Assembly: GCF_013423485.1 (NCBI RefSeq)
Contig: NZ_JABFFR010000050.1
Location: forward strand, 16,548 to 80,547
Direction: 5' to 3'
Origin: Azospirillum oleiclasticum
GTDB lineage: Bacteria; Pseudomonadota; Alphaproteobacteria; Azospirillales; Azospirillaceae
Length of the DNA: 64,000 nt
The position numbers and the translations under genes are program-made. Positions 28,062-37,863 of the stretch are shown here, piece after piece (within the stretch, counting starts at the first letter, position 1; each line of letters starts with the position of its first letter). The notes under the pieces were generated by a model, which saw only the letters and a list, made by a program, of their open reading frames with translations, was not told the DNA's origin and searched no databases.

Positions 28062-30215
28062 TCACAGGCTGGGCTCCACCACCCGCTCCGGCGGCAGGCT
28101 GACCGTCACCGTGGTGCCGCATCCCTCGCGGCTGTCGATCCACAATTTGCCGCCATGCAGCTCGACCAGGCTGCGCGTGATCGCCAGCCCCAGGCCGGTG
28201 CCGCCGAAGCGCCGGCTGATCGAGGTGTCGGCCTGATGGAAGGGCTCGGTGATGTGCGCCATAGCCTCCGGCGAGATCCCGATGCCGGTGTCGGCGATGC
28301 CCACCACCACCGGCCCGCCCGCCACGGACTCCACGGTCACCGTGACCGTCCCGCCGGCCGGGGTGAACTTGACGGCGTTGGACAGCAGGTTCAGCAGGAT
28401 CTGGCGCAGCGCCCGCTCGTCGGCCATCACCCAGGGCGGATCGCCGACCATCCGCACCGACAGCGCCACCCCGCCCTTGCCGGCCGGCACCTCGTTCAGG
28501 GCGGCGCAGGCCGCGATCACTTCGCCCAGATCGACGGGTCGTTCCTCCAGGGCCAGGCGCCCGGCCTCCAGCTTCGACATGTCGAGGATGTTGTTGATGA
28601 GGTCCAGCAGATGAATGCCGCTCTGGTGGATGTGGGTGGCGTACTCCCGGTAGCGATCGTTGCCGAGCGGCCCGAACATGCCGTGCACCATGATTTCCGA
28701 GAAGCCGATGATGGCGTTCAGCGGGGTGCGCAGCTCGTGGCTCATGGTGGCGAGGAAGGCGCTCTTGGTGCGGCTGGCGCTCTCCGCCAGATCGCGCGCG
28801 CGCGCCAGACGCTCCGCCGCCTCGACCCGGTCGGTGATGTCGCGGGCCAGGAACAGCGCCATCGGGCGGGGCGCGAAATCGGCCGGCAGGACCGCGGTGC
28901 GCCCCTCGAACCACGCCGGCCGCCCGGCCCGAGTGGTCAGCGGGTACTCGAGCCGCTGCGGGCCGCCGCCCTCGATGGTCTGCCGCGTCGCCGCCAGCAG
29001 CCGGTCGGCCACGGGCTCCGGCAGCACATCGTGCAGGCGGCGCCCGTGCAGTGATTCGGCGGGAACCGCCAGCAGGTCCGGGCTGCCGTGGCCGATCACC
29101 TCCGTGTAGCGTCCGTCACCGTCCAGGATGAAGGCGAGGTCCGGCAGCGCGTTGACCATGGCGGTCAGCCGCCCGGTGCTGGCGCGCGCCTGCGCCTCGC
29201 TCTCGCGGAGCGCGCGGGTGGTGGCCTCCAGCGCGCGGAGCTGGCGGAACAGCAGAAGCGTCAGCGCCACCACGAACAGGAAGGCCGCGGCGCTGGCGGC
29301 CATCCGCTGCCACATGTTGGTGCGCCACAGCGCCAGGAAATCCTCCTCCGCCAGCCCCACCGTCACCAGCACCGGCAGGTCGGTCGCCGCCCGCATCGAG
29401 CGCACCCGCAGCTTGCCGTCGATGGGCGACACGCTGTGCAGTGTGCCGCGGTAGCCCGGCTCGCGGATGCGGGTGACGATGTCGGAGAAGCGGGCGGGGT
29501 TCTCCGACAGCGCGGCGTCGCGGGGGCGGCGGGCCAGCACGTAGCCGTCACGCGACCACAGCGTCACCACCCCGTTCGGCCCCACATCCAGGCTGGCGTA
29601 GAAGCGGTCGAACATGTCGAGGTCGATCACCGCGTAGGCGATGCCGGCGAAGGCGCCGGCCGCGTCGGTGATGCGCCGGCTGACCGCGACGAACCAGCCG
29701 CGCCCGAGCCGGCTGCGGATCGGTTCCGAGATGAACATGCCCGCATCGGGGCGGTCGCGCTGCACCCGGAAATAGCTGCGGTCGGCAATGTTGAAGGTCG
29801 GAGGGATCCCCGTGCCGTCCACCCGGACATTGCCCTCGGCGTCGGTGACCACCAGATTGCGGTAGGGAAGCGACGGGTCGAGCCGTTCCTGGATCAGCTC
29901 CATCGCCTCCTCCGGCGACAGGCCCGGCCGGCCGGCGCGGTGGCTCATGCGGTCGGCCAGCGACGCGGCGGCCAGATCGGCGATGCGGAACGCCGACGAG
30001 GCGTGCAGCTCCAGCGTCTCCGCCAGATTGCCGGTCTGGCGGGTGGCTTCGGCCACCGCCTCCTCGCGGGTGCGGACGATCTCCAGCACCGCGTCGGCCG
30101 CAAGACCGCAGACGACCAGCGCCACCAGACACAGCAACGCGATCCGCAGACGCACGAACAACATCGGCGGCAACGCTGCGATGGCCGCGCTGCCGGATTC
30201 GGGTCTGGCGGTCAC
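28062..30215 (-). CDS. Membrane sensor histidine kinase with periplasmic sensor and PAS domain
   Basis: 717 residues from this GTG. TM1 (about 19-40), a periplasmic double-CACHE-like sensor (about 45-300), TM2 (about 302-320), a PAS domain (about 350-460), HisKA with the phospho-acceptor His near 493 in FLATMSHELRTPLNAIIGFSE, and an HATPase domain with GIADTGIGIS and RRFGGTGLGLAITR. The GFSEIMVHGMFGPLGNDRYREYA stretch is typical of PleC/DivJ-type alphaproteobacterial kinases. No receiver domain and no response regulator gene next to it. A TTG at 30242 is an alternative start; neither is well supported. Confidence 0.9.
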   Translation of the reverse strand: MTARPESGSAAIAALPPMLFVRLRIALLCLVALVVCGLAADAVLEIVRTREEAVAEATRQTGNLAETLELHASSAFRIADLAAASLADRMSHRAGRPGLSPEEAMELIQERLDPSLPYRNLVVTDAEGNVRVDGTGIPPTFNIADRSYFRVQRDRPDAGMFISEPIRSRLGRGWFVAVSRRITDAAGAFAGIAYAVIDLDMFDRFYASLDVGPNGVVTLWSRDGYVLARRPRDAALSENPARFSDIVTRIREPGYRGTLHSVSPIDGKLRVRSMRAATDLPVLVTVGLAEEDFLALWRTNMWQRMAASAAAFLFVVALTLLLFRQLRALEATTRALRESEAQARASTGRLTAMVNALPDLAFILDGDGRYTEVIGHGSPDLLAVPAESLHGRRLHDVLPEPVADRLLAATRQTIEGGGPQRLEYPLTTRAGRPAWFEGRTAVLPADFAPRPMALFLARDITDRVEAAERLARARDLAESASRTKSAFLATMSHELRTPLNAIIGFSEIMVHGMFGPLGNDRYREYATHIHQSGIHLLDLINNILDMSKLEAGRLALEERPVDLGEVIAACAALNEVPAGKGGVALSVRMVGDPPWVMADERALRQILLNLLSNAVKFTPAGGTVTVTVESVAGGPVVVGIADTGIGISPEAMAHITEPFHQADTSISRRFGGTGLGLAITRSLVELHGGKLWIDSREGCGTTVTVSLPPERVVEPSL

Positions 30216-30375
30216 GGCCCTGCTGCGTCCCCTATCGTCCAATCCAGCCTATGGTATCAGAACCCCCGTTCCAGGGCACGCATTTGCGGCAATCCGTCAC
30301 TTCCGCCTCGACAAGATGACACGAAAGCACACATTGTCCGCCGTCCGTCCACCGATCCCGACCGGAGCCCGTCGC

Positions 30376-30609
30376 GTGCAGGAGCTGCTGCAGAATCCCG
30401 CCGTCACCATGACGCTGTTCAACGCGCTCATCGCGTGGCCGCTGTGGCGGATCTACCGGCGGGCTGGTCTGACGCCCTGGTGGTCGCTGGTGGTGTTCGT
30501 GCCCATGGTGGGGGTGGCGCTGGCGCTGGGCATCCTGGGCCACAAGCGCTGGCCGGTGCTGCCGGAGCGCGCGGCCCCGCTGCCGCCCAAGGCGCGGCGC
30601 AGCCTGTAA
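30376..30609 (+). CDS. Mini membrane protein, paralogue A
   Basis: 77 residues from a GTG with GGAG upstream; an ATG at 30316 would add 20 residues but has no ribosome site. Two hydrophobic segments (LFNALIAWPLWRIY and LVVFVPMVGVALALGILG). The core AGLTPWWSLVVFVPMVGVAL...RWP aligns with AGRSPLWILLLLVPYLNVIA...RWP of the next gene, so the two are tandem paralogues. Function unknown. Confidence 0.65.
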   Translation: MQELLQNPAVTMTLFNALIAWPLWRIYRRAGLTPWWSLVVFVPMVGVALALGILGHKRWPVLPERAAPLPPKARRSL

Positions 30610-30622
30610 GGAGCCGCAATCC

Positions 30623-30853
30623 ATGGAAACCGTTCTCGGACTCGAGCCCTGGCTGGGCTATCTGATCGTCGCCGCCATCCTCACCTACACCTTGTCGATC
30701 GGTGGCTGGGTGCTGGCGAAGGCCGGGCGCAGCCCCTTGTGGATCCTGCTGCTGCTGGTGCCATACCTGAACGTGATCGCCTTCTGGGCCTTCGCCTTCG
30801 CCCGCTGGCCGGCGGTGGACGGTGCTGCGAAGGGCGCCGCGCGCGGGCCTTGA
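30623..30853 (+). CDS. Mini membrane protein, paralogue B
   Basis: 76 residues; AAGGAG lies before the ATG and the gene starts 13 bases after its paralogue, clearly one operon. Two membrane helices: YLIVAAILTYTLSIGGWVLA and LWILLLLVPYLNVIAFWAFAF. The AGxxPxWxLxxxVP...RWP motif is shared with paralogue A. argG follows 63 bases later on the same strand and may be co-transcribed. Confidence 0.68.
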   Translation: METVLGLEPWLGYLIVAAILTYTLSIGGWVLAKAGRSPLWILLLLVPYLNVIAFWAFAFARWPAVDGAAKGAARGP

Positions 30854-30916
30854 AGCGGGCCCGGAAAGGCCGTACCGTCCGCGCTCACCTCCAGTTGGCT
30901 TCCAAGTGAGCGCGTC

Positions 30917-32152
<1,236 letters not shown>

Positions 32153-32205
32153 GTTTTCAGCTGTCGATGCACCTGCGGATGGGAGGTTGTCTCCTTGTGA
32201 TGGAG

Positions 32206-33669
32206 TCACTCCCGCCGCAGGGCGGCTTCAATCGCCATTGCGTTCAGTGATTCGAATGGGTCGTCCATTGCGGCACGCCCCAAGTCGTCGCAGAGGTATG
32301 CCGCTGGCAACATTTGAAGGCTAATTTCTTTGGTAAACTGATAAAGCGACTTTGTTCTCGTTGTCGCAACGGACAAATTAACTGAAGTTTTCTTGGCGAA
32401 AGCCATTAGAGATCTTAGTTCTTCCGGTCGAGCCGCGTATCGATCGGACCATTTTATCTCGATGCTGGTTGTTGTAGTTCGGTCTGCGAAAGTGCCTATC
32501 GAATTCAAGTCAAGATGTTGTCCTGAAATGACAAGGTCCACCTCCCCATCCGCCCATCGCGCATAACGCGCCGCCTCTGTCACTTTCGTGTGGAGCAACT
32601 GCGCCACAATCGCCGTCTCCACCAGATTTCCCGCGATCGGATCGTCCTGTCCCACCGCGCCGAACAGGGCCGCCCGGATGGAGGGGTTGGTCAGGTGCAC
32701 CTTGAAGTGGGTCTCCCGCTTGAACCGCTTGGCGTTCTGGTCGATGCGCGGCAGGCGTAGGATCAGGAAGGCCGCTTCGAGGTAATCGAGGTACTTGCGG
32801 ATGGTGTTCTTCGCCATTTCCGCCGACTGCGACAGCCCGTCGTAGCTGACCTCCTCCGCGGTGTTGTAGGCGAGCACGGTGAACAGGCGGTTCAGGTCCT
32901 GGATGCTGTCGATTCCATAGAGATCCGGCAGGTCGCGCAGCAGTACCTTGTCGAGGATGTCGCTGCGGATGAAGCGTTCCATGTTGGAGCGCACGGACGG
33001 AACCAGCACGGTTTCCGGGAAGCCGCCGTAATTGATGTAGTTGAAGAACTCCCGGTTCAGGTCGTCGATAGGCATGCCTTTGATGTCGTCGATCCCGACG
33101 AAGCCCAGATACTCGCAGAAGGCCAGCGGCGGCAGCCGGAAATCGGTGAAGCGCCCGGCCCCGGACTCCGTGCTCTTCAGGCGCAGCGCCGCCGCCGCGG
33201 AACCGGAGACGGCGAAGCGGAAGCCGGGCAGGGTGTCCACCAGGGACTTCAGGTGCCGCTCCCAGTCCTTGAGATACTGCACCTCGTCGAAGAACACCCA
33301 GCGCGGCCGGCGTTCCAGAAGCGTGTCGTCGCCAAACTGGATGCGCAGCAGCTTTTCCAGCCCGACACCCGTGTAGACCGGAGTGTCGAGCGACAGATAC
33401 ATGATGTCGGCGGGGGGCGTGCCGTCGGCGATGAGTGTCTGGATCGTCTGGTGGATGAGCACCGTCTTGCCGACGCGGCGCGGTCCCATCAGGACGATGG
33501 CGCGCCGCACCCCGGTTTCCGTCACCAGATCGAAGAACGGCTCGAAATGGGCACGCTTCAGGGTTGGAGCGAGATAATCGGGCACCACCCCGTCGCGCCA
33601 CCACGGGTTGTCCAACTTCAGACGCAATCGCACTTCGTCGTCGGACACGTCGCGCATGATGCCTACCAT
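32206..33669 (-). CDS. AAA-family ATPase with DUF4143 C-terminal domain
   Basis: 487 residues. The AAA_14-type ATPase has Walker A GPRRVGKT (62-69) and Walker B WVFFDEVQYLKDW; the C-terminal DUF4143 domain has YLEAAFLILRLPR and, near its end, a restriction-endonuclease-like EVDLVISG ... IEIKW core. The family is widespread, mobile and poorly understood. The last 110-120 codons (32206-32560) are visibly AT-richer than the rest of the gene and the neighbours, a sign of recombination or transfer. A 13-base palindrome covers the ATG at 33669; the ATG at 33657 is an alternative start that would leave it in the leader. Confidence 0.85.
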   Translation of the reverse strand: MVGIMRDVSDDEVRLRLKLDNPWWRDGVVPDYLAPTLKRAHFEPFFDLVTETGVRRAIVLMGPRRVGKTVLIHQTIQTLIADGTPPADIMYLSLDTPVYTGVGLEKLLRIQFGDDTLLERRPRWVFFDEVQYLKDWERHLKSLVDTLPGFRFAVSGSAAAALRLKSTESGAGRFTDFRLPPLAFCEYLGFVGIDDIKGMPIDDLNREFFNYINYGGFPETVLVPSVRSNMERFIRSDILDKVLLRDLPDLYGIDSIQDLNRLFTVLAYNTAEEVSYDGLSQSAEMAKNTIRKYLDYLEAAFLILRLPRIDQNAKRFKRETHFKVHLTNPSIRAALFGAVGQDDPIAGNLVETAIVAQLLHTKVTEAARYARWADGEVDLVISGQHLDLNSIGTFADRTTTTSIEIKWSDRYAARPEELRSLMAFAKKTSVNLSVATTRTKSLYQFTKEISLQMLPAAYLCDDLGRAAMDDPFESLNAMAIEAALRRE

Positions 33670-33694
33670 CGATCATGATCGTGATCGATGGTAG
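33663..33694. promoter_or_regulatory. Perfect palindrome over the start of the AAA ATPase gene
   Basis: CTACCATCGATCA (33663-33675) and TGATCGATGGTAG (33682-33694) are perfect 13-base arms around a 6-base centre (TGATCG). It overlaps the first possible start codon of the ATPase gene. It could be an operator for autoregulation or a translation-masking hairpin. Confidence 0.7.
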
Positions 33695-33734
33695 CGCATG
33701 GATACCCGCTCCACCAGCGCGTTGCGGCGGCCGG

Positions 33735-34475
33735 TCACACCGACGGCTTGACCTCCCCGGTGATCGCCGGTTTCGGCAACTCCTCCTCCGCCAGGATCCG
33801 GTAGGCGAGGCCGCCCAGCGCGCCGCCCAGCAGCGGGGCCAGCCAGAACAGCCAGAGCTGCTGGATCGCCCAGCCGCCGACCACCAGCGCCGGCCCGGTG
33901 CTGCGCGCCGGGTTGACCGAGGTGTTGGTGACCGGAATGCTGATCAGGTGGATCAGGGTCAGCGCCAGGCCGATGGCGATGGGGGCGAAGCCCGCCGGTG
34001 CCCGGCGGTCCGTGCTGCCGAGGATGACCAGCACGAAGAAGAAGGTCAGCAGCGTCTCGATCAGGAAGCCCGACGCCATGCTGTAGCCGCCGGGCGAATG
34101 CTCCGCGAAGCCGTTCGAGGCCAGCCCGCCCGCCAGCACGTCGGCGCCGGTCTTGCCGCTGGCGATGACGTAGAGAACGATCGCGGCGCAGAAGGCGCCG
34201 ACCACCTGCGCCACGACGTAGGGAAGCACGTCCCTGGCCGGAAAGCGCCCTCCGGAGAACAGGCCCACCGTCACGGCGGGGTTCAGATGGCAGCCGGAGA
34301 TGTGGCCGATTCCGTAGGCCATCGTCAGCACGGTCAAACCGAAGGCCGCCGACACCCCCAGGAACCCGATCCCCACCTCCGGGAACGTGGCGGCCAGCAC
34401 GGCACTGCCGCATCCCCCGAAAACCAGCCAGAACGTGCCGATGAATTCGGCGGATGTTCTCCGCAGCAATTTCAT
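33735..34475 (-). CDS. aqpZ: Aquaporin Z-type water channel
   Basis: 246 residues, six membrane helices. Both NPA boxes are intact: SGCHLNPAVTVGLFSGG near residue 63 and TNTSVNPARSTGPAL near 185, the latter with the Arg of the selectivity filter. GGWAIQQLWLFWLAPLLGG is the usual last helix. It is a water-selective MIP channel of the inner membrane. The ATG at 34475 has GGGAGG upstream; the frame is open beyond it without similarity. Confidence 0.93.
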   Translation of the reverse strand: MKLLRRTSAEFIGTFWLVFGGCGSAVLAATFPEVGIGFLGVSAAFGLTVLTMAYGIGHISGCHLNPAVTVGLFSGGRFPARDVLPYVVAQVVGAFCAAIVLYVIASGKTGADVLAGGLASNGFAEHSPGGYSMASGFLIETLLTFFFVLVILGSTDRRAPAGFAPIAIGLALTLIHLISIPVTNTSVNPARSTGPALVVGGWAIQQLWLFWLAPLLGGALGGLAYRILAEEELPKPAITGEVKPSV

Positions 34476-34721
34476 GGGAGCCTCCCTTAACGTCTGTCGT
34501 CCTTTGTTGGACGGGAAGACTGGACAAGGATAAGTCGGCAACCGGTGCTTGCCTTTCGCTTTTTCGGGCAGGGGTCCACCCTTCCAGGCGCAACGCTCCC
34601 GACGAATTGGTGGTGGAGGCTCCGGCCGCAACAAAACCGCCCCATCCCCGTCACGCCCCGGTCACCCAAGCCTGTCATCAAGGGCCGCATCCTTTCGTAC
34701 CCATTCACCGGAGCCCCCCCG

Positions 34722-36077
34722 ATGATCCGCAGCGCCGTCCTTGCCGGCGTGGCCCTGGTGGCCCTCGCCGCCGCGTCCGCCGCCCACGCGCAGACCGCCT
34801 TTCCCGCCACGCTGGCCGGCCATGCCCTGCTGCCCGCCAAGACCTTCATCGAGGCCCCGGCCGACGCGCCGGCCGACCTGAAGGTCTCCGGCAAATTCAC
34901 CACCGGCACCCGTGTCGAGGCGGTCGGCAGCGTCGAGGGCAAGTCGGGCGGGCGCCCGACCGGCGTGTCGCTGCCCTTCCAGGGGCAGCCCGTCCAGGGC
35001 CATTCCGGCATCCAGCGCATGGCCGACGGGTCCTTCTGGCTGCTGACCGACAACGGTTTCGGCAGCAAGGCCAACTCGCCCGACAGCATGCTGTTCCTGA
35101 ACCACTACACGGTGGACTTCGCGGCCGGCACCATGAAGCGGCTGGCGACCATCTTCCTGCACGACCCCGACAAGAAGGTGCCCTTCCGCATCGTCCATGA
35201 GGGGACGGAGAAGCGCTACCTGACCGGCTCCGACTTCGACACCGAAGGCTTCCAGATCATCGGCGACACGCTGTGGATCGGCGACGAGTTCGGTCCCTTC
35301 ATCATCAAGGCCGATCTCACGGGCAAGGTGCTGGCGGTCTACGAGACGATGGTGGATGGCAAGCCGGTGCGCTCGCCGGATCACCCGGCGGTTCTCACCC
35401 CCGCCGCCCCCGGCGGCACCGTCGCCTTCGAGGCGCGCCGCTCCAAGGGTTACGAGGGGCTGGCGTCGTCGAAGGACGGCAAGTTCCTCTACGGCCTGCT
35501 CGAAGGGCCGGTTTGGAATGCGGAAAAGAAGGACGTCGAGAAGACCGCCGACGGCAAGGAATACCTGCGCATCGTCGAGTTCGACGTGGCGAAGGGCGCC
35601 TGGACCGGCCGCTCCTGGCAGTATGTGCTGGAGACCAACGGCAACGCCATCGGCGACTTCAACATGATCGACGGCACCACCGGCATGATCATCGAGCGCG
35701 ACAACCTGGAAGGCACGGCCGACAAGGCCTGCGCCGCGGGGGCGCCGACCACGAACTGCTTCGCCAAGCCGGCCGAATTCAAGCGCGTCTACAAGATCGA
35801 GCTGACCGACGCCAACGCCGGCGGCCCGGTGCGCAAGATCGGCTACATCGACCTGATGAAGATCGCCGACCCCGACAAGAAGTCCCGCAAGCCGCTCACC
35901 AACGGCGTGCTGACCTTCCCCTTCTTCACCATCGAGAATGTGGACGTGGTGGACGCCACCCACATCGTGGTGGGCAACGACAACAATCTGCCCTTCTCCA
36001 GCAGCCGCGAGCCCAACGCCGCCGACGACAACGAGCTGGTCCTGCTCGAGGTCGGCGACTTCCTCAAGGCGAAGTGA
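34722..36077 (+). CDS. Secreted esterase-like/phytase-like family protein
   Basis: 451 residues with a clear Sec signal peptide (SAVLAGVALVALAAASAAHAQ). The mature part is a predicted beta-propeller of the Phytase-like (PF13449) family, with repeated short motifs such as GHSGIQRMADGSFWLLTDNGFG, YEGLASSKDGKFLYGLLEG and IENVDVVDATHIVVGNDNNLPFS. Enzymatic activity in this family is largely unproven; a periplasmic phosphoester or lactone hydrolase is the usual guess. GGAG lies before the ATG. Divergent from aqpZ with 246 bases between. Confidence 0.85.
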   Translation: MIRSAVLAGVALVALAAASAAHAQTAFPATLAGHALLPAKTFIEAPADAPADLKVSGKFTTGTRVEAVGSVEGKSGGRPTGVSLPFQGQPVQGHSGIQRMADGSFWLLTDNGFGSKANSPDSMLFLNHYTVDFAAGTMKRLATIFLHDPDKKVPFRIVHEGTEKRYLTGSDFDTEGFQIIGDTLWIGDEFGPFIIKADLTGKVLAVYETMVDGKPVRSPDHPAVLTPAAPGGTVAFEARRSKGYEGLASSKDGKFLYGLLEGPVWNAEKKDVEKTADGKEYLRIVEFDVAKGAWTGRSWQYVLETNGNAIGDFNMIDGTTGMIIERDNLEGTADKACAAGAPTTNCFAKPAEFKRVYKIELTDANAGGPVRKIGYIDLMKIADPDKKSRKPLTNGVLTFPFFTIENVDVVDATHIVVGNDNNLPFSSSREPNAADDNELVLLEVGDFLKAK

Positions 36078-36083
36078 CCGACC

Positions 36084-36117
36084 GGCACCGGCCGCGGGCG
36101 ATGCCGCGGCCGGTGCC
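36084..36117. terminator. Strong hairpin between convergent phytase-like gene and pgi
   Basis: Perfect 14-base arms GGCACCGGCCGCGG (36084-36097) and CCGCGGCCGGTGCC (36104-36117) around a 6-base loop. It lies 6 bases after one stop and 8 bases before the other, the expected place for a bidirectional terminator. Confidence 0.75.
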
Positions 36118-36125
36118 TCCGGCCT

Positions 36126-37769
36126 CTACGCCGCCGGGGCCGTCACCCGCGCGATCAGCCCGTTGGTGGAGCTGTCGTGGGCGGGTGCTTCGGCACCCGC
36201 GGCCAGCTCCGGCAGGATGGCGCTGGCGAGCTGCTTGCCCAGCTCCACGCCCCACTGGTCGAAGCTGTTGATGTTCCACACCACGCCCTGCACGAACACC
36301 TTGTGCTCGTAGAGCGCCACCAGCGCGCCCAGCGTCGCCGGGTCCAGCTTGCGGAACAGGATGCTGTTGGTGGGCTTGTTGCCGGCGAAGGCGCGGTGCG
36401 GCACCAGCGCCTCGATGCGCGCCGCCGGCACGCCGGCCTTGGACATCTCCGCCCGCACCTCGTCCGGCGTCTTGCCGCGCATCAGCGCCTCCGGCTGCGC
36501 CAGGAAGTTGGACAGCAGGATGCGGTGATGGTCGCCGATGGGGTTCTGCGACTCCACCGGAGCCAGGAAGTCGCAGGGGATGAGCTGCGTGCCCTGGTGG
36601 ATCAGCTGGTAGAAGGCGTGCTGCCCGTTGGTCCCCGGCTCGCCGAACACGACGGGGCCGGTGGAATAGTCCACCGGGTTGCCCTGCCGGTCCACCGACT
36701 TGCCGTTCGATTCCATGTCGAGCTGCTGGAGATAGGCGGCGAAGCGGTGCAGATACTGGTCGTAGGGCAGCACGGCGTGCGCCGCGGCCCCCCAGAAATT
36801 GCCGTACCACACCCCCAGCATGCCCAGGATCACCGGCAGGTTGCGCTCCAGCGGGGCGGTGCGGAAATGCTCGTCCATGGCGTGGGCGCCGGCCAGCAGC
36901 TCCTCGAAGCGCTCCATGCCGATGGCGACCGCGATGGGCAGCCCGATGGCCGACCACAGCGAGTAGCGGCCCCCCACCCAGTCCCAGAAGCCGAACATGT
37001 TGGCCGGGTCGATGCCGAACTTCCGCACCTCCGCCTCGTTGGTGGAGACGGCCACGAAATGGCGCGCGATGTGGGCCTCGTCGCGGGCCGATTCGAGGAA
37101 CCAGCGGCGGGCGGAATGGGCGTTGGTCAGCGTCTCCTGAGTCGTGAAGGTCTTGGACGCCACCACGAACAGCGTGGTCTCCGGGTCCAGCCATTTCAGC
37201 GTCTCGGCGAGGTGGGTCCCGTCGACGTTGGAGACGAAATGCACCTCGATCTGCGGGTGGCGGTAGGGCTTCAGCGCCTCGGTCGCCATCACGGGGCCGA
37301 GGTCGGAGCCGCCGATGCCGATGTTGACCACGTCGGTGATCGGCCGGCCGGTCCAGCCCTTCCAGTCGCCGGCGCGCAAAGCGCCCACGAAGCGGCCGAC
37401 GCGTTCCAGAACGGACGACACCTCCGGCATCACATCCTTGCCGTCCACCGTCACCGGCCGGCCGGAGCGGTTGCGGAGTGCCGTGTGCAGCACCGCACGC
37501 CCCTCGGTGAGGTTGATCGCCTCGCCCCCGAACATGCGGTCGCGCCAGCCCTCCACATCCTGCTGGCGGGCAAGGTCGAGCAGCAGCGCCTGGGTCTCCG
37601 CCGTGATGCGGTTCTTGGACCAGTCGAGGAACAGGCCGGCAGCCTCCGCCGAGAAGCGGTCGAAGCGGCCGGGATCCGCGGCGAACAGGTCGCGCATGCG
37701 CACGCCCTCCATCGCCGCGCGATGCCGGGCCAGCGCCGTCCAGGCGGGGGATTCGGTGAGCGCGGACAT
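36126..37769 (-). CDS. pgi: Glucose-6-phosphate isomerase
   Basis: 547 residues. It interconverts glucose-6-phosphate and fructose-6-phosphate. Family blocks seen: VVNIGIGGSDLGPVM, the signature VASKTFTTQETLTNA, FWDWVGGRYSLWSAIGLP, the catalytic-Glu region NGQHAFYQLIHQGT and the C-terminal WNINSFDQWGVELGKQLA. AGGGAGA lies 11 bases before the ATG. It stands alone, between convergent and divergent neighbours. Confidence 0.97.
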   Translation of the reverse strand: MSALTESPAWTALARHRAAMEGVRMRDLFAADPGRFDRFSAEAAGLFLDWSKNRITAETQALLLDLARQQDVEGWRDRMFGGEAINLTEGRAVLHTALRNRSGRPVTVDGKDVMPEVSSVLERVGRFVGALRAGDWKGWTGRPITDVVNIGIGGSDLGPVMATEALKPYRHPQIEVHFVSNVDGTHLAETLKWLDPETTLFVVASKTFTTQETLTNAHSARRWFLESARDEAHIARHFVAVSTNEAEVRKFGIDPANMFGFWDWVGGRYSLWSAIGLPIAVAIGMERFEELLAGAHAMDEHFRTAPLERNLPVILGMLGVWYGNFWGAAAHAVLPYDQYLHRFAAYLQQLDMESNGKSVDRQGNPVDYSTGPVVFGEPGTNGQHAFYQLIHQGTQLIPCDFLAPVESQNPIGDHHRILLSNFLAQPEALMRGKTPDEVRAEMSKAGVPAARIEALVPHRAFAGNKPTNSILFRKLDPATLGALVALYEHKVFVQGVVWNINSFDQWGVELGKQLASAILPELAAGAEAPAHDSSTNGLIARVTAPAA

Positions 37770-37863
37770 TGTCGTTTCGTCTCCCTGCGGGTTTGGCCGG
37801 GAGTCTAACACCAATCCCGCCCGCGCGGGCACGCGCGGAACGGCGCAGGTGCCGAGCGCATTT

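Noticed and set aside
28062..30242. TTG start at 30242 for the histidine kinase
   Set aside because: No ribosome site and an Arg-rich extension without homology; the GTG at 30215 was preferred, with moderate certainty.
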